Source of the DNA: CAVUFH01 sp963740835
GTDB lineage: Bacteria > Actinomycetota > Acidimicrobiia > IMCC26256 > PALSA-610
Length of the DNA: 64,000 bases
Assembly: GCA_963740835.1 (NCBI GenBank)
Contig: CAVUFH010000001.1
Location: 395,267 to 459,266, forward strand
Reading direction: 5' to 3'
Shown: one piece after another, positions 1-7,810 of the stretch
Position numbering within the stretch: the stretch's first letter is position 1
Layout: every line of letters begins with the position of its first letter
Notes under the pieces: model-generated
What the model was told of the DNA's origin: nothing
Databases searched by the model: none
What the model saw: the letters and a program-made list of their open reading frames with translations, nothing else
Translations under genes and position numbers: made by a program

Positions 1-333
1 ACGCTCTCTATGACGACGCGCCGTTGTTCGAGCAGGCGATCACCGGGCGTGACGGACCCGCGCTCAAGCTCGCGTGCGGCACCGGCCGGCTGCTGATCCG
101 CTACCTCGAAGCCGGTCTCGACGTCGAAGGCGTCGACAACGCCCCGAGGGCGCCTGCTCGTCGGGATGGGTGTGCCACGCGCTGACTTCGGCACCCGTTA
201 CGAATGGCGCATGCGCCGCAGCGCAACGCCTCCGAGCGACGGCATCACGTTCTTGGTGCACGAAACCGTGCATTGCGACGTCGATGCGCAACTCAAGACC
301 GTGATCAACCGGCTCGAGCCGGCGTTCGGCCGC
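1..333 (+). pseudogene. SAM-dependent methyltransferase remnant, 5' end outside the window
   Basis: Frame 3 (from base 3 to a stop at 183-185) encodes a class I methyltransferase motif I region, LKLACGTGRLL followed by GLDVEGVDN, the usual SAM-binding glycine loop and acidic residue after strand 2. About 15 codons later the resemblance ends. A separate frame 1 stretch at about 185-330 carries a typical methyltransferase C-terminus (TFLVHETVHCDVDAQLKT). The middle of the catalytic domain is missing between the two, so this reads as a gene with a large internal deletion rather than a simple frameshift. Its end abuts the stop of the converging GNAT gene. The substrate cannot be told. Confidence 0.6.
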
Positions 334-957
334 TCAGGCGGCTCTCGTGCGCTGCGGGTCGCGCCACATGCACCACATCAGCGGGCCATCAGGCTCGGGA
401 ACGATGGTGCCAGTCACCTGGAAGCCGTGATGCTCGTAGAAGCGGATGTTCCGTTCCTTCGTGCTCTCGAGGTACGCCGCGGTGCCGTCCTGATCGCAAC
501 GCGCGAGCACCGGCGCGAGCACGGCCGAACCGAGTCCGGCGCCTTGTCGGAGCGGATCCGTGCCGACGCCGGAGAGGTAGAAGTGCGGTTCGACCGGATG
601 GGCGGACACCATCACCTCGTACGTCGCCTGGAGCCTGCCCATCCCGTCGCCGACGATCTCGGTGAGCGGGTGCATCCCGTCCATCGCGGATTGGTCGGGC
701 TGCCAGCGGCCCGGCGGCAACCAGAATGCCGCGCACGCGCACGTCGAGTCCGTGTAGGACTCGCCGAGCGGGACGCTGCCGTAACGGATCTGCAGCGCGA
801 ACATTCGTTGCAGCGTGTCGAGGCGGGCACCGGCGTCCGGGAACAGCCAGACCTGCAACGGATCGTCGAAGAACGCGCGTGCCATGACCGCGGCGATCTC
901 GTCGACGTCCGCCGCGTTCATCTTGCGGATCTGGTGACGCGCGGGGGCAGCCGTCAT
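334..957 (-). CDS. GNAT family N-acetyltransferase
   Basis: A 207-residue single-domain acetyltransferase of the GNAT fold, which moves an acetyl group from acetyl-CoA to an amine. The acetyl-CoA pyrophosphate loop is visible as RQGAGLGSAV in the C-terminal half, preceded by the beta-4 strand FYLSGVGTDP and followed by AAYLESTKERNIRFYEHHGF, the usual C-terminal motif. The ATG at 957 is chosen because it gives the normal family length; the frame stays open far upstream only as the antisense of galT. Its start lies 18 bases from the divergent galT start, so the two genes must share or interleave their promoters. The substrate is unknown. Confidence 0.8.
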   Translation of the reverse strand: MTAAPARHQIRKMNAADVDEIAAVMARAFFDDPLQVWLFPDAGARLDTLQRMFALQIRYGSVPLGESYTDSTCACAAFWLPPGRWQPDQSAMDGMHPLTEIVGDGMGRLQATYEVMVSAHPVEPHFYLSGVGTDPLRQGAGLGSAVLAPVLARCDQDGTAAYLESTKERNIRFYEHHGFQVTGTIVPEPDGPLMWCMWRDPQRTRAA

Positions 958-975
958 CCGCGCCAGTATGGCGGG

Positions 976-1929
976 ATGCCGCAACCGTTGGGCGACCTCC
1001 GCCTCGATCCGCTCACGGGTGAGTGGGTGAACGTCGTCGGCCACCGACAGGCCCGACCGAACCTCCCGAGTGCGGGATGCCCCTTCTGCGTGGGCGGCCG
1101 GGAGGCGCCCGAACCGTACGACGTCCGGTGGTTCACGAACCGGTGGCCCGCGCTCGCGCAGGGCTCGCCCGTCGACGTCATCGGTGCTCGCGCCAACGGC
1201 GTGACTGCAATCCCTGCTGTTGGCGCAGCCGAGGTGGTCCTGTTCTCGTCCGAGCACCGCGCGTCGCTCGCGACCCTTCCCCGCGAGCAGGTCCGCAAGG
1301 TCGTCGACATCTGGGCCGCCCGCAGCACCGCGCTGCTCGCGCGCGACGAGGTCGAATACGTGCTCGTGTTCGAGAACCGCGGTCGCGACGTCGGCGCGAC
1401 GATCGATCATCCGCACGGCCAGATCTACGGCTACCCCTTCGTGCCACCGACACCGGCGAAGGAAGGCGCGGTGAGCCGCGCCGACGGCTGCGCGGTCTGT
1501 GCCGAGACCCGGGCCGAGCTCGCCGCCGGCGCGCGTGTCGTCGCGCACTACGGCGACTGGGTCGCCTACGTACCGTTCGCGTCTGCGTATCCCTACGGCA
1601 TGCGGCTCGCCCCGTTGGCGCACGTCCCGTCGCTCCCATCGCTCGGCAACGCGGCGCGTGACGATCTCGCGGCGTTGCTGGGTGACGTGCTCGGTCGCTA
1701 CGACCGGTTGTGGCCCGCGCCGAGCAACGACTACCTCTTCCCGTACCTGCTCTGGTTCCACCAAGCGCCGGCGTCCGGAGGCGACGAGTGGCACGTGCAC
1801 GCGCACACGGCACCTCCGTTGCGGGCACCGGGCGTCCAGCGCTACGTCGCGTCCGGCGAGCTCGGAAGCGGCACGCTCGCGAATCCGGTCGTGCCCGAAG
1901 ATGCCGCGCGCGAACTGCGCAATGCATGA
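976..1929 (+). CDS. galT: galactose-1-phosphate uridylyltransferase
   Basis: A 317-residue GalT of the HIT superfamily, which exchanges UMP between UDP-glucose and galactose 1-phosphate in the Leloir pathway. The catalytic HPH triplet is seen at about residues 145-147 (DHPHGQIYGYPF); a CPFC pair near residues 35-38 matches the zinc-binding cysteines of the family, and WHVHAHTAPPLR lies near the C-terminus. The start at 976 places the typical DPLTGEWV motif close to the N-terminus. Upstream sequence in this frame is antisense to the GNAT gene. The last 8 bases overlap the next gene, a galactokinase paralogue, so the two are translationally coupled. Confidence 0.93.
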   Translation: MPQPLGDLRLDPLTGEWVNVVGHRQARPNLPSAGCPFCVGGREAPEPYDVRWFTNRWPALAQGSPVDVIGARANGVTAIPAVGAAEVVLFSSEHRASLATLPREQVRKVVDIWAARSTALLARDEVEYVLVFENRGRDVGATIDHPHGQIYGYPFVPPTPAKEGAVSRADGCAVCAETRAELAAGARVVAHYGDWVAYVPFASAYPYGMRLAPLAHVPSLPSLGNAARDDLAALLGDVLGRYDRLWPAPSNDYLFPYLLWFHQAPASGGDEWHVHAHTAPPLRAPGVQRYVASGELGSGTLANPVVPEDAARELRNA

Positions 1930-2998
1930 ACGGCGGTTCCGCGCGCCGGCGCGCGTCAACCTGATCGGCGGTCAGGTCGACTACCACGAAGGCATCGTGG
2001 TCGGCATCGCCATCGACCGCGAGGTGGTCGTCGCGGTGCGGCCACGCAGCGACGGTCGCGTTGTTGCCCGTTCCGCCGAGCTCGCCGGAACCGTGGAGGT
2101 CGCGGCCGATGGGCAGGACATCCCCAGCGAGGTACTGCCCGCGTGGGGTCGCGCCGTCGCCGGTGTGGTCGCGATGCTCGCCGATCACGGCCGCGGGCCG
2201 GTCGGTGCCGATCTCGACATCTCGTCGACGGTGCCCGTCGGCGCCGGACTCTCGTCGAGCGCGGCGTTCGAGGTTGCCGTGACGCTCGCGTTGTGCGACG
2301 TCGCCCGCCTCGTGCTGCCGATGCGCGAAGTTGCGGTTCTCGCGCAGCGCGCCGAACACGTGGCGTTGGGCGTGCCGTGCGGCATCCAGGACCAGCTCAC
2401 GTCGCTCGCGGGCCTGGCCGGCCAAGCGGTACGGATCGACTGCCGGACGCTCGATGTCGAACCGCGTCCGATCCCACGGGAGGTCGGCGTGGTCGTCGTC
2501 AACTCGGGTGTCGCCCGCACGCTCGAAGGCAGCCCGTGGCTGGCGCGCCGCGCCGACAGCTTCGCGGTCGCGGAAAGGCTCGGCCTCCGCGTGCTGCGGG
2601 ACGCACGGCCGGACCAAGTCGTGGACGAGCCGCGTGGCCGGCACGTCGTCTCCGAGATCGCGCGCGCGAGCGCGTTCGCGGATGCACTCGGCCGCGGTGA
2701 CATCGATGCGCTCGGTCCGTTGCTCCTCGCATCGCACGCGTCCTCGCGCGACGACATGGAGGTCTCCGTGCCGGAGCTCGATGCGCTCGTCGACGTGCTG
2801 GTGCATGCGGGCGCCTACGGCGCGCGCCTCACGGGCGGCGGCTTCGGTGGTTGCGTCGTGGCGCTGGTGCCGGTCGAGCGAGCGTCCGACATCGCGACCA
2901 CGGCCGCCGCCGCTTACCACGACCGCACCGGACGCGATCCGACCGCGTGGGTCGTCACGCCCGCCGCCGGCGCGGGGCCGGTGACCGCGAGCGACTAG
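1922..2998 (+). CDS. GHMP kinase, galactokinase paralogue with altered sugar-binding signature
   Basis: A 358-residue GHMP-superfamily sugar kinase, closest by eye to galactokinase. It has the ATP-binding motif VPVGAGLSSSAAF, GVPCGIQDQLTS with the expected catalytic Asp, and the C-terminal GARLTGGGFGGCVVAL. The N-terminal galactokinase signature, normally GRxNLIG[ED]HxDY, is here ARVNLIGGQVDY (residues 10-21). The Glu and His that contact galactose in characterised enzymes are replaced by Gly and Gln, while the following Asp is kept. A second galactokinase at 3955 has a near-canonical signature. Overlap with galT implies co-expression. It may be a galactokinase with relaxed specificity or may act on another sugar; the family call is firm, the substrate is not. 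Confidence 0.85.
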   Translation: MHERRFRAPARVNLIGGQVDYHEGIVVGIAIDREVVVAVRPRSDGRVVARSAELAGTVEVAADGQDIPSEVLPAWGRAVAGVVAMLADHGRGPVGADLDISSTVPVGAGLSSSAAFEVAVTLALCDVARLVLPMREVAVLAQRAEHVALGVPCGIQDQLTSLAGLAGQAVRIDCRTLDVEPRPIPREVGVVVVNSGVARTLEGSPWLARRADSFAVAERLGLRVLRDARPDQVVDEPRGRHVVSEIARASAFADALGRGDIDALGPLLLASHASSRDDMEVSVPELDALVDVLVHAGAYGARLTGGGFGGCVVALVPVERASDIATTAAAAYHDRTGRDPTAWVVTPAAGAGPVTASD

Positions 2999-3843
2999 CC
3001 CTGGCCCCAGATCCCGCTCTTGCGGGCGCGGAACGCGCCGCGCAGCTGGTCGGTGCCGAAGCCGGGGACATCGCCGTCGACGGCGTAGCGATAGAGCGCG
3101 ATCGAGACGATCCCGCTGAGCGTCGTCATGACGACCGTCACCGCCGCGATCCACGCGACTCCGAGCACGATCCCGAGGACTGCGACCGGTCCGCCGAGCA
3201 ACACGAGCGGCAGGACGACGATTCCCCCGGCGATCACAGCGAGCAGACCGAGAAGGCCGATGCCGCCGTTGGTCACGACGTTCTCGCCCCAGGTCCGCTT
3301 GAACAGCTCGCCCGACCGCTTCACCGCGGCGCCCACGCCGAGGCGCTCGACCACGAGGATCGGCAGCACGAGGAACGTGACCAGCGACCACGCCAGCCCG
3401 ATGAGGCCGATGACGATGCGGCCGATGATGCCGGCGCGCTGTTCCACCGCGCGGAGCACGAGCGACACGGTCGCGCTCAGCAGCGCCCAGGGCAGCAGGA
3501 CGCCGGCGCGCTCACGCGCGCCCTGCAACGCGCTGCGCAGCGTCGGGTCGCCACCGCTCAGGCGTTCATCGGCACCGCAGACGATCGCGGCGTTGAAGAA
3601 GATCACGGCGTACGTGACCGCGAAGTAGCCGGCGAGTCCGAGGATCCACGTGACCGGGTTCGAGGTCCAGCTCTCGCTTCCCGACGCACCGCTGTTCACG
3701 GCCACGATGGGCAGGACGAACGTGGCCGCGATGACCAACCACGCCGCGAATGACAGGACCGGGAGCACCGCCAGTTCCTTGTCCTGGCGCAGCACCGCCC
3801 ACGAGGCCTTGGCCAGTGCGATCGAACGTTGGAACGTACCCAC
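2995..3843 (-). CDS. polytopic membrane protein, DUF6159-like
   Basis: A 282-residue integral membrane protein with about six hydrophobic segments: two in the N-terminal third (LPVLSFAAWLVIAATFVLP, ILGLAGYFAVTYAVIFF) and paired helices to the C-terminus, with basic loops such as KRSGELFKRTWGENV. The order of segments resembles the DUF6159 family, whose function I do not know. The GTG at 3843 is preceded by AAGGAGG about eight bases upstream, which decides the start. Its stop overlaps the stop of the converging galactokinase paralogue by three bases. It sits inverted between the two galactokinase genes, so it is not in their operon. Confidence 0.75.
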   Translation of the reverse strand: MGTFQRSIALAKASWAVLRQDKELAVLPVLSFAAWLVIAATFVLPIVAVNSGASGSESWTSNPVTWILGLAGYFAVTYAVIFFNAAIVCGADERLSGGDPTLRSALQGARERAGVLLPWALLSATVSLVLRAVEQRAGIIGRIVIGLIGLAWSLVTFLVLPILVVERLGVGAAVKRSGELFKRTWGENVVTNGGIGLLGLLAVIAGGIVVLPLVLLGGPVAVLGIVLGVAWIAAVTVVMTTLSGIVSIALYRYAVDGDVPGFGTDQLRGAFRARKSGIWGQG

Positions 3844-3954
3844 GAGCGGCCCCTCCTTCTCGGAGCTGTGCTCACCGCTTCCTTCCGAGGGAAGCGTACC
3901 GTCCGAATTCGACGCATCGGCCGCGCGACTTGAGCGGCGTACTCTTCGCCCGCC

Positions 3955-5064
3955 GTGCCCGATCCCCGCTTCGACGACCCGCGCCTCAACGAACTGCGAG
4001 GCGTCCTCGCCGCGAAGAACCCCCTGAAACCCACGTTCGTCCGCGCACCCGGTCGCGTGAACCTCATCGGCGACCACACCGACTACCAGGACGGGCTGTG
4101 CCTGCCGATGGCGATCGACCGCGACGTCGTCATCGGCTGCGCACCTCGCGCGGACGCGACGATTGCGCTCGAGTCGCTCGACGAAGGGGTCGTGCCCGAG
4201 GGCGCCGCCAAACCGCCGTGGATACCTACCGTCGCCGCGGTCGAGTCGTTGCTGGCCGCGCGCGGTCGCGCTGCGACCGGGTTCGACGCGGTCGTCGCCT
4301 CGACCATCCCGATCGGTTCGGGTCTCTCGTCGAGTGCCGCGTTCGCAATCGCGATCACCCTCGCCGCGACGACCGTCGCAGACTTCCCGATCGAACCGCG
4401 AGCGCTCGCGCTCGTCGCGCAGGAGGTCGAGCATCGCGCCACGGGTGTTCCGTGCGGCGTGATGGACCAGATGGCGTCGGTGTTCGGGCGTTCGGGGCAC
4501 GCGCTGCTCCTCGACTGCCGCACACTCGCGATCGACCCAGTCCCGGTACCGGAGGCCATCGCCATCGTCGTCGTCCACAGCGGGCTGCCGCGCCGCTTGG
4601 AGACGAGCGCGTACGCGGAGCGCCGTGCCGCGTGCGAGGCGGCCGCGGCGCGCCTCGATGTCGACACGTTGCGCGACGCGACCTTCGCGCAAGTGGAGGA
4701 TGACCCGATCGCGCGCCACGTCGTGTCCGAGAACGCACGCGTACGCGAGTTCGCCGACGCGCTCGGCCGCCGCGATGTCGAGGAGTGCGGTCGCTTGATG
4801 CTGGAGAGTCACGCCTCGTTGCGTGACGACTTCGTCGTCTCCACCCCACAGCTCGACCTCCTGGTCGAACTAGCGGTGGAGCACGGCGCGTACGGCGCCC
4901 GCCTCACCGGCGCGGGCTTCGGCGGTTGCATCGTCGCGCTCGTGCCGGTGAAGCACGTCGAGCGGTTCGCGCTGACCGTTGCGCGCGAGTACGTTGCCGC
5001 CACCGGTCTCACACCGACGGCGTTCCCCGTGCACGCCGCAGCCGGCGCCGGACTGATCTCCTGA
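3955..5064 (+). CDS. galK: galactokinase
   Basis: A 369-residue galactokinase, phosphorylating galactose with ATP to galactose 1-phosphate. All GHMP motifs are present: GRVNLIGDHTDY at residues 33-44, IPIGSGLSSSAAFAIA for the phosphate loop, TGVPCGVMDQMAS with the catalytic Asp, and GARLTGAGFGGCIVAL near the C-terminus. The first signature is canonical apart from Asp in place of Glu. The GTG start gives the usual 20-30 residues before the signature. It is a paralogue of the GHMP kinase at 1922 and is followed after 11 bases by a HIT hydrolase, probably in one transcript. This copy is the better candidate for the true galactokinase. Confidence 0.92.
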   Translation: MPDPRFDDPRLNELRGVLAAKNPLKPTFVRAPGRVNLIGDHTDYQDGLCLPMAIDRDVVIGCAPRADATIALESLDEGVVPEGAAKPPWIPTVAAVESLLAARGRAATGFDAVVASTIPIGSGLSSSAAFAIAITLAATTVADFPIEPRALALVAQEVEHRATGVPCGVMDQMASVFGRSGHALLLDCRTLAIDPVPVPEAIAIVVVHSGLPRRLETSAYAERRAACEAAAARLDVDTLRDATFAQVEDDPIARHVVSENARVREFADALGRRDVEECGRLMLESHASLRDDFVVSTPQLDLLVELAVEHGAYGARLTGAGFGGCIVALVPVKHVERFALTVAREYVAATGLTPTAFPVHAAAGAGLIS

Positions 5065-5075
5065 CCGGAGGCGAC

Positions 5076-5501
5076 ATGCCCACGCTTTTCAGCCGCATCA
5101 TCGCCGGCGAGCTCCCGGGCCGCTTCGTGTGGGCCGACGACCGCGCGGTCGCCTTCCTCTCGATCGGGCCGATGATGCCAGGGCACACACTCGTCGTGCC
5201 ACGCGAGGAGATCGACCACTGGATCGACCTCGACCCCGCGCTCGCCGCACACCTGTTCCATGTCGCGCAGTGGATCGGTCGGGCCCAGCAACAGGTGTGG
5301 AACCCGGCGCGCATCGGCATGCTGATCGTCGGCGAGGAGGTGCCGCACACGCACCTGCACGTCGTCCCGATCAACCATCCGAACGAGTTGTCGTTCACGC
5401 ACATCGACGCAACACCCGATCCCGTCGCGATGGACGACGCGGCCGGCCGGCTGCGCGCCGCATTGCGGGAGCTCGGCGCACCGAGCGTGAGCGGAGACTG
5501 A
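5076..5501 (+). CDS. HIT family hydrolase
   Basis: A 141-residue histidine-triad protein (HINT/FHIT type), a nucleotide phosphoramidase or dinucleotide hydrolase. The triad HTHLHVV lies at residues 91-97, preceded by GHTLVVPREE, the other conserved block of the family. The ATG at 5076 follows GGAGG at a good distance. It belongs to the same superfamily as GalT and follows galK closely. The last codons and stop lie in the first copy of a 25-base tandem repeat, so the final residues (PSVSGD) may have been created by that repeat. Confidence 0.9.
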   Translation: MPTLFSRIIAGELPGRFVWADDRAVAFLSIGPMMPGHTLVVPREEIDHWIDLDPALAAHLFHVAQWIGRAQQQVWNPARIGMLIVGEEVPHTHLHVVPINHPNELSFTHIDATPDPVAMDDAAGRLRAALRELGAPSVSGD

Positions 5502-5528
5502 AGGACCGAGCGTGAGCGGAAACCGAAG
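5480..5528. repeat. two-copy imperfect tandem repeat at the 3' end of the HIT gene
   Basis: Two copies of a 24-25 base unit starting ACCGAGCGTGAGCGGA lie head to tail at 5480-5504 and 5505-5528, differing at about three positions. The first copy contains the stop codon of the HIT gene; the second ends just before the stop of the converging gene at 5535. The sequence is not a terminator hairpin. It looks like a recent slippage duplication. Confidence 0.75.
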
Positions 5529-5534
5529 ACTCGG

Positions 5535-6272
5535 TCAGCGAGGGCTGAACACGCCGCGCAATCGTTCGGCCGCGGCGGGGGTGCGGATCCCCCACCAGAA
5601 GAGGTCCCTGCCGTCGATCAGCTCGATGGGCACACCCGGGACCGCGGCTTCCACCTCACGGACGTGACGCGGGCCGAACTCGTACGGTTCGCTCGGCAGC
5701 AGGACGACGCTCGGTGCGCGCGCCGCGACCTCTTCGAGCGTTACCTCCGGATAGCGATCGAGCGAGTCGGCGAAGATGTCGCCGACACCGAGCAGGTCGA
5801 GGAGGGACGCACCGTAGGTGTCGACCGCCAGCGACATCCATGGTCGCCGCCACACCGCGACGAACGCGTCCCACCATCGCGGCGTGAGCATCGACACGAG
5901 CCAGTCGCTCCAGTCGTCGGGGCCGAACGGGTTCGGCACCGCGCGTTCGACGCGCGAGGCAAGCGTGCGCACCTCCAGCCCCACCTCGGTCACCGACCGC
6001 GGCGACATCGAGTGCAGCGTCAGCCCCGCGCCGGTGAGCGCTCGGGCGTCCTCGACGCGGTTCTCCTCGTCGTTCATGACGACGAAGTCCGGGGCGAGCG
6101 CGACGATTGCACCGAGATCGGGGTTCTTCGTGCCGCCGATCACCTGCGGCACCCCGTTCGCGTGCGCCCACGGATCGCAGAATCGTGTGATACCGACCGG
6201 TTCCACACCGAGCGCGTACAACGTCTCGGTCGCGGACGGCACCAGCGAGACGACCCGCGGTGCCGCGGTCAC
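5535..6272 (-). CDS. helical-backbone metal receptor, BtuF-like, without signal peptide
   Basis: A 245-residue protein of the BtuF/FhuD-like substrate-binding superfamily. RVVSLVPSATETLYALG at the N-terminus is the classic first strand and helix of cobalamin and iron-siderophore receptors; the two lobes are joined by a long helix (RSVTEVGLEVRTLASRVERA), and the second lobe begins with WMSLAVDTYGASLLDLLG. There is no signal peptide or lipobox and no permease or ATPase nearby, so this is probably a cytoplasmic derivative whose ligand is unknown. Its ATG overlaps the stop of the upstream PH-domain gene by four bases (ATGA), so the two are co-translated. Confidence 0.82.
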   Translation of the reverse strand: MTAAPRVVSLVPSATETLYALGVEPVGITRFCDPWAHANGVPQVIGGTKNPDLGAIVALAPDFVVMNDEENRVEDARALTGAGLTLHSMSPRSVTEVGLEVRTLASRVERAVPNPFGPDDWSDWLVSMLTPRWWDAFVAVWRRPWMSLAVDTYGASLLDLLGVGDIFADSLDRYPEVTLEEVAARAPSVVLLPSEPYEFGPRHVREVEAAVPGVPIELIDGRDLFWWGIRTPAAAERLRGVFSPR

Positions 6273-6922
6273 ATGCGCTCGAGCAACTGCGCCTTCTTCG
6301 CCTCGAACTCCTCCGGGCTGATCACGCCGCTCTCGCGGAGCTCGGCGAGCTGCTTGATCTGCTCGGGGATGTTCGCCGCCGGCGCGCTGGCGGCGGGCGC
6401 GGCCGCCGGTGACGGGGTCGGCGTCCAGCCCGCCCGCTTGCGCGTGTGCGCCTCCATCTGCCGGTAGATCTCCTGCTGCACGCCGTCGGGGTGGCGTACG
6501 TGGCTGAAACGTGACTCGCCGTCGTGCCCGGCGGACTCGATCTCGAGCGTGCCCGCGCCGACCAGGCGGTCGACGATGCCCTGGTGGAAGTTGATGTTGT
6601 TCACGCGCGTCAGCGGGATCTCGACACCGTGCTTCGCGAAGACACCGGTGCGATAGATCACGCGGTCATCGGTGAGGACGAAGAACGTGAATTGCCAGTC
6701 GAGGTAGGCCTTCACCAGCCAGCCGATGAACACGAGCAGGGCGACCAGCCACGCCGCCAGGGAGAAGCTCCTGATCGAGCCGTGGAGCTCGGCGAAGACG
6801 ATGATCAGCAGGAGCAGGAGCCCGATGCCGGCGACGATGTGCCGGGCGAAGAACCACCAGTGGGGCTTCAGGTCGAGGACGACCGTCTCGCCCTCGTTGA
6901 TCAGCCGGCGCGGATAAGGCAT
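6269..6922 (-). CDS. PH domain and SHOCT domain membrane protein
   Basis: A 217-residue membrane protein. After a short cytoplasmic start come two adjacent transmembrane helices (about residues 25-65), then a bacterial PH domain (FVLTDDRVIYRTGVFAKHGVEIPL, RVNNINFHQGIVDRL, GTLEIESAG), an Ala/Pro-rich linker, and a C-terminal SHOCT motif (IKQLAELRESGVISPEEFEAKK). Such proteins are thought to be membrane-associated scaffolds of unknown role. The ATG at 6922 gives the usual MPYPRRLINEGE opening. The gene begins 20 bases downstream of the YgjP-type peptidase stop and overlaps the next gene by ATGA, so the three minus-strand genes form an operon. Confidence 0.87.
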   Translation of the reverse strand: MPYPRRLINEGETVVLDLKPHWWFFARHIVAGIGLLLLLIIVFAELHGSIRSFSLAAWLVALLVFIGWLVKAYLDWQFTFFVLTDDRVIYRTGVFAKHGVEIPLTRVNNINFHQGIVDRLVGAGTLEIESAGHDGESRFSHVRHPDGVQQEIYRQMEAHTRKRAGWTPTPSPAAAPAASAPAANIPEQIKQLAELRESGVISPEEFEAKKAQLLERM

Positions 6923-6942
6923 GCGCGAATCGTATGCCGCGC

Positions 6943-7563
6943 TCAGGGACGAACGTCGTGCTCCATCGGCCACGCCACCGCGCTGCCGACCGGGCTCGCG
7001 CGGTCTGGGTTCAAGGTGTCGGGCTGGTCGGTATCAGGGTGCTCGGTATCAGGGTGCTCGGTATCAGGGTGTTCGGTGTCGGGGTCGAGATCCTTGGCGA
7101 TGAGGAAGCCGCGGGCCCGCTCGGCGTAGGGGTAACGGTTCACGAGCTCGTCGTGCGCAGGGCCGTGGTGCGGGACGAGGAAGTGGGCGAGCTCGTGGAC
7201 GAGCACGTAGTCGAGGACCCAGGCCGGGAAGGCCGCGAGACGCGAGGAGACGCGGATGCTGCGGTCGTCGGGAGTGCACGATCCCCAGCGCGAGGTCTGC
7301 TGATCGGACCAGCGCACCTCGCGCGGGCGCGGCATGCCGTAGTCCCGGGCCAGGCGACGAGTACGAGCGGCCACGTCGATGTACGACGGATCGACCCGCC
7401 GGCGCATCCGGTCGGCGAGCTCGTGCGCGACCTCGCCCGCTTCGGCCAAGGACATCCAGCGCGGGAAGGAGACGCGCAACCGGTCCCCGATCAGCACCGC
7501 TTCCACGTGCTTGCGCCGGCGCGTCCCGCGCACGAGTTCGATCTCCATGCCTTCGAACTGCAT
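6943..7563 (-). CDS. YgjP-like (DUF45) metallopeptidase with repeat-built C-terminal tail
   Basis: A 206-residue protein of the YgjP/DUF45 family. The zinc site HELAH is at about residues 123-127, and HHGPAH about nine residues later supplies the third ligand; SRWGSC, a family hallmark, precedes it. The ATG at 7563 is chosen over two neighbouring ATGs because GGAGG lies eight bases upstream. The last 45 residues are not part of the fold: they begin with DPDTEHP and contain four tandem DTEHP-like units encoded by a 15-base repeat. Function is presumed proteolytic but is not established for the family. Confidence 0.83.
   Translation of the reverse strand: MQFEGMEIELVRGTRRRKHVEAVLIGDRLRVSFPRWMSLAEAGEVAHELADRMRRRVDPSYIDVAARTRRLARDYGMPRPREVRWSDQQTSRWGSCTPDDRSIRVSSRLAAFPAWVLDYVLVHELAHFLVPHHGPAHDELVNRYPYAERARGFLIAKDLDPDTEHPDTEHPDTEHPDTDQPDTLNPDRASPVGSAVAWPMEHDVRP
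7028..7087. repeat. 15-base tandem repeat inside the YgjP-like gene
   Basis: Three near-perfect copies of a 15-base unit (TCGGTATCAGGGTGC on the plus strand) and a fourth, degenerate copy lie in the coding region of the metallopeptidase. The unit is five codons long, so copy number can change without breaking the frame. On the coding strand it encodes DTEHP. This is a coding minisatellite and therefore a likely source of length variation between strains. Confidence 0.85.
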
Positions 7564-7740
7564 GCTGGCGACCTCCATGCCCCCTTCGACCTCTCCTCGG
7601 CGTTCGACAGCTCCTCGACCGTTCGACAGCTCCTGGATACGTATACCGGGCGCGAACGACAACGAAGCACCTCAGCGCGTTACGAAATATCGACGTTTCA
7701 CGCGGCGCGCTCAACCAGCGGTTCGCGAACACGCGACGGA

Positions 7741-7804
7741 CGGGCGAATTTCTGCTTGACCGCGGGCGATTTCTGCTTGACCACGCGGGGGCGAGGCTTA
7801 ATGT
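7741..7804 (+). promoter_or_regulatory. duplicated -35 region and likely sigma-70-type promoter
   Basis: Two copies of a 20-21 base unit ending in TTTCTGCTTGACC lie at 7741-7761 and 7763-7782, one slightly longer than the other. Each carries TTGACC. The second TTGACC (7777-7782) is followed after 16 bases by TAATGT (7799-7804), a good -35/-10 pair for a housekeeping sigma factor. Transcription would begin near 7811, about 270 bases upstream of the helicase start. Confidence 0.5.
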
Positions 7805-7810
7805 CGCCCC

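Noticed and set aside
166..1929. A 587-codon open frame running from the methyltransferase remnant into galT
   Set aside because: Its central part is the exact antisense of the GNAT gene, and only its ends are protein-like; high GC keeps stops rare in this frame.
1178..3391. A 737-codon minus-strand frame across galT and galK
   Set aside because: Its sequence is Arg/Asp-rich antisense of the two kinase/transferase genes, with no domain; the real minus gene here is only 2995-3843.
7028..7087. CRISPR-like direct repeats
   Set aside because: The units are contiguous with no spacers, keep a coding frame and lie inside a metallopeptidase gene.
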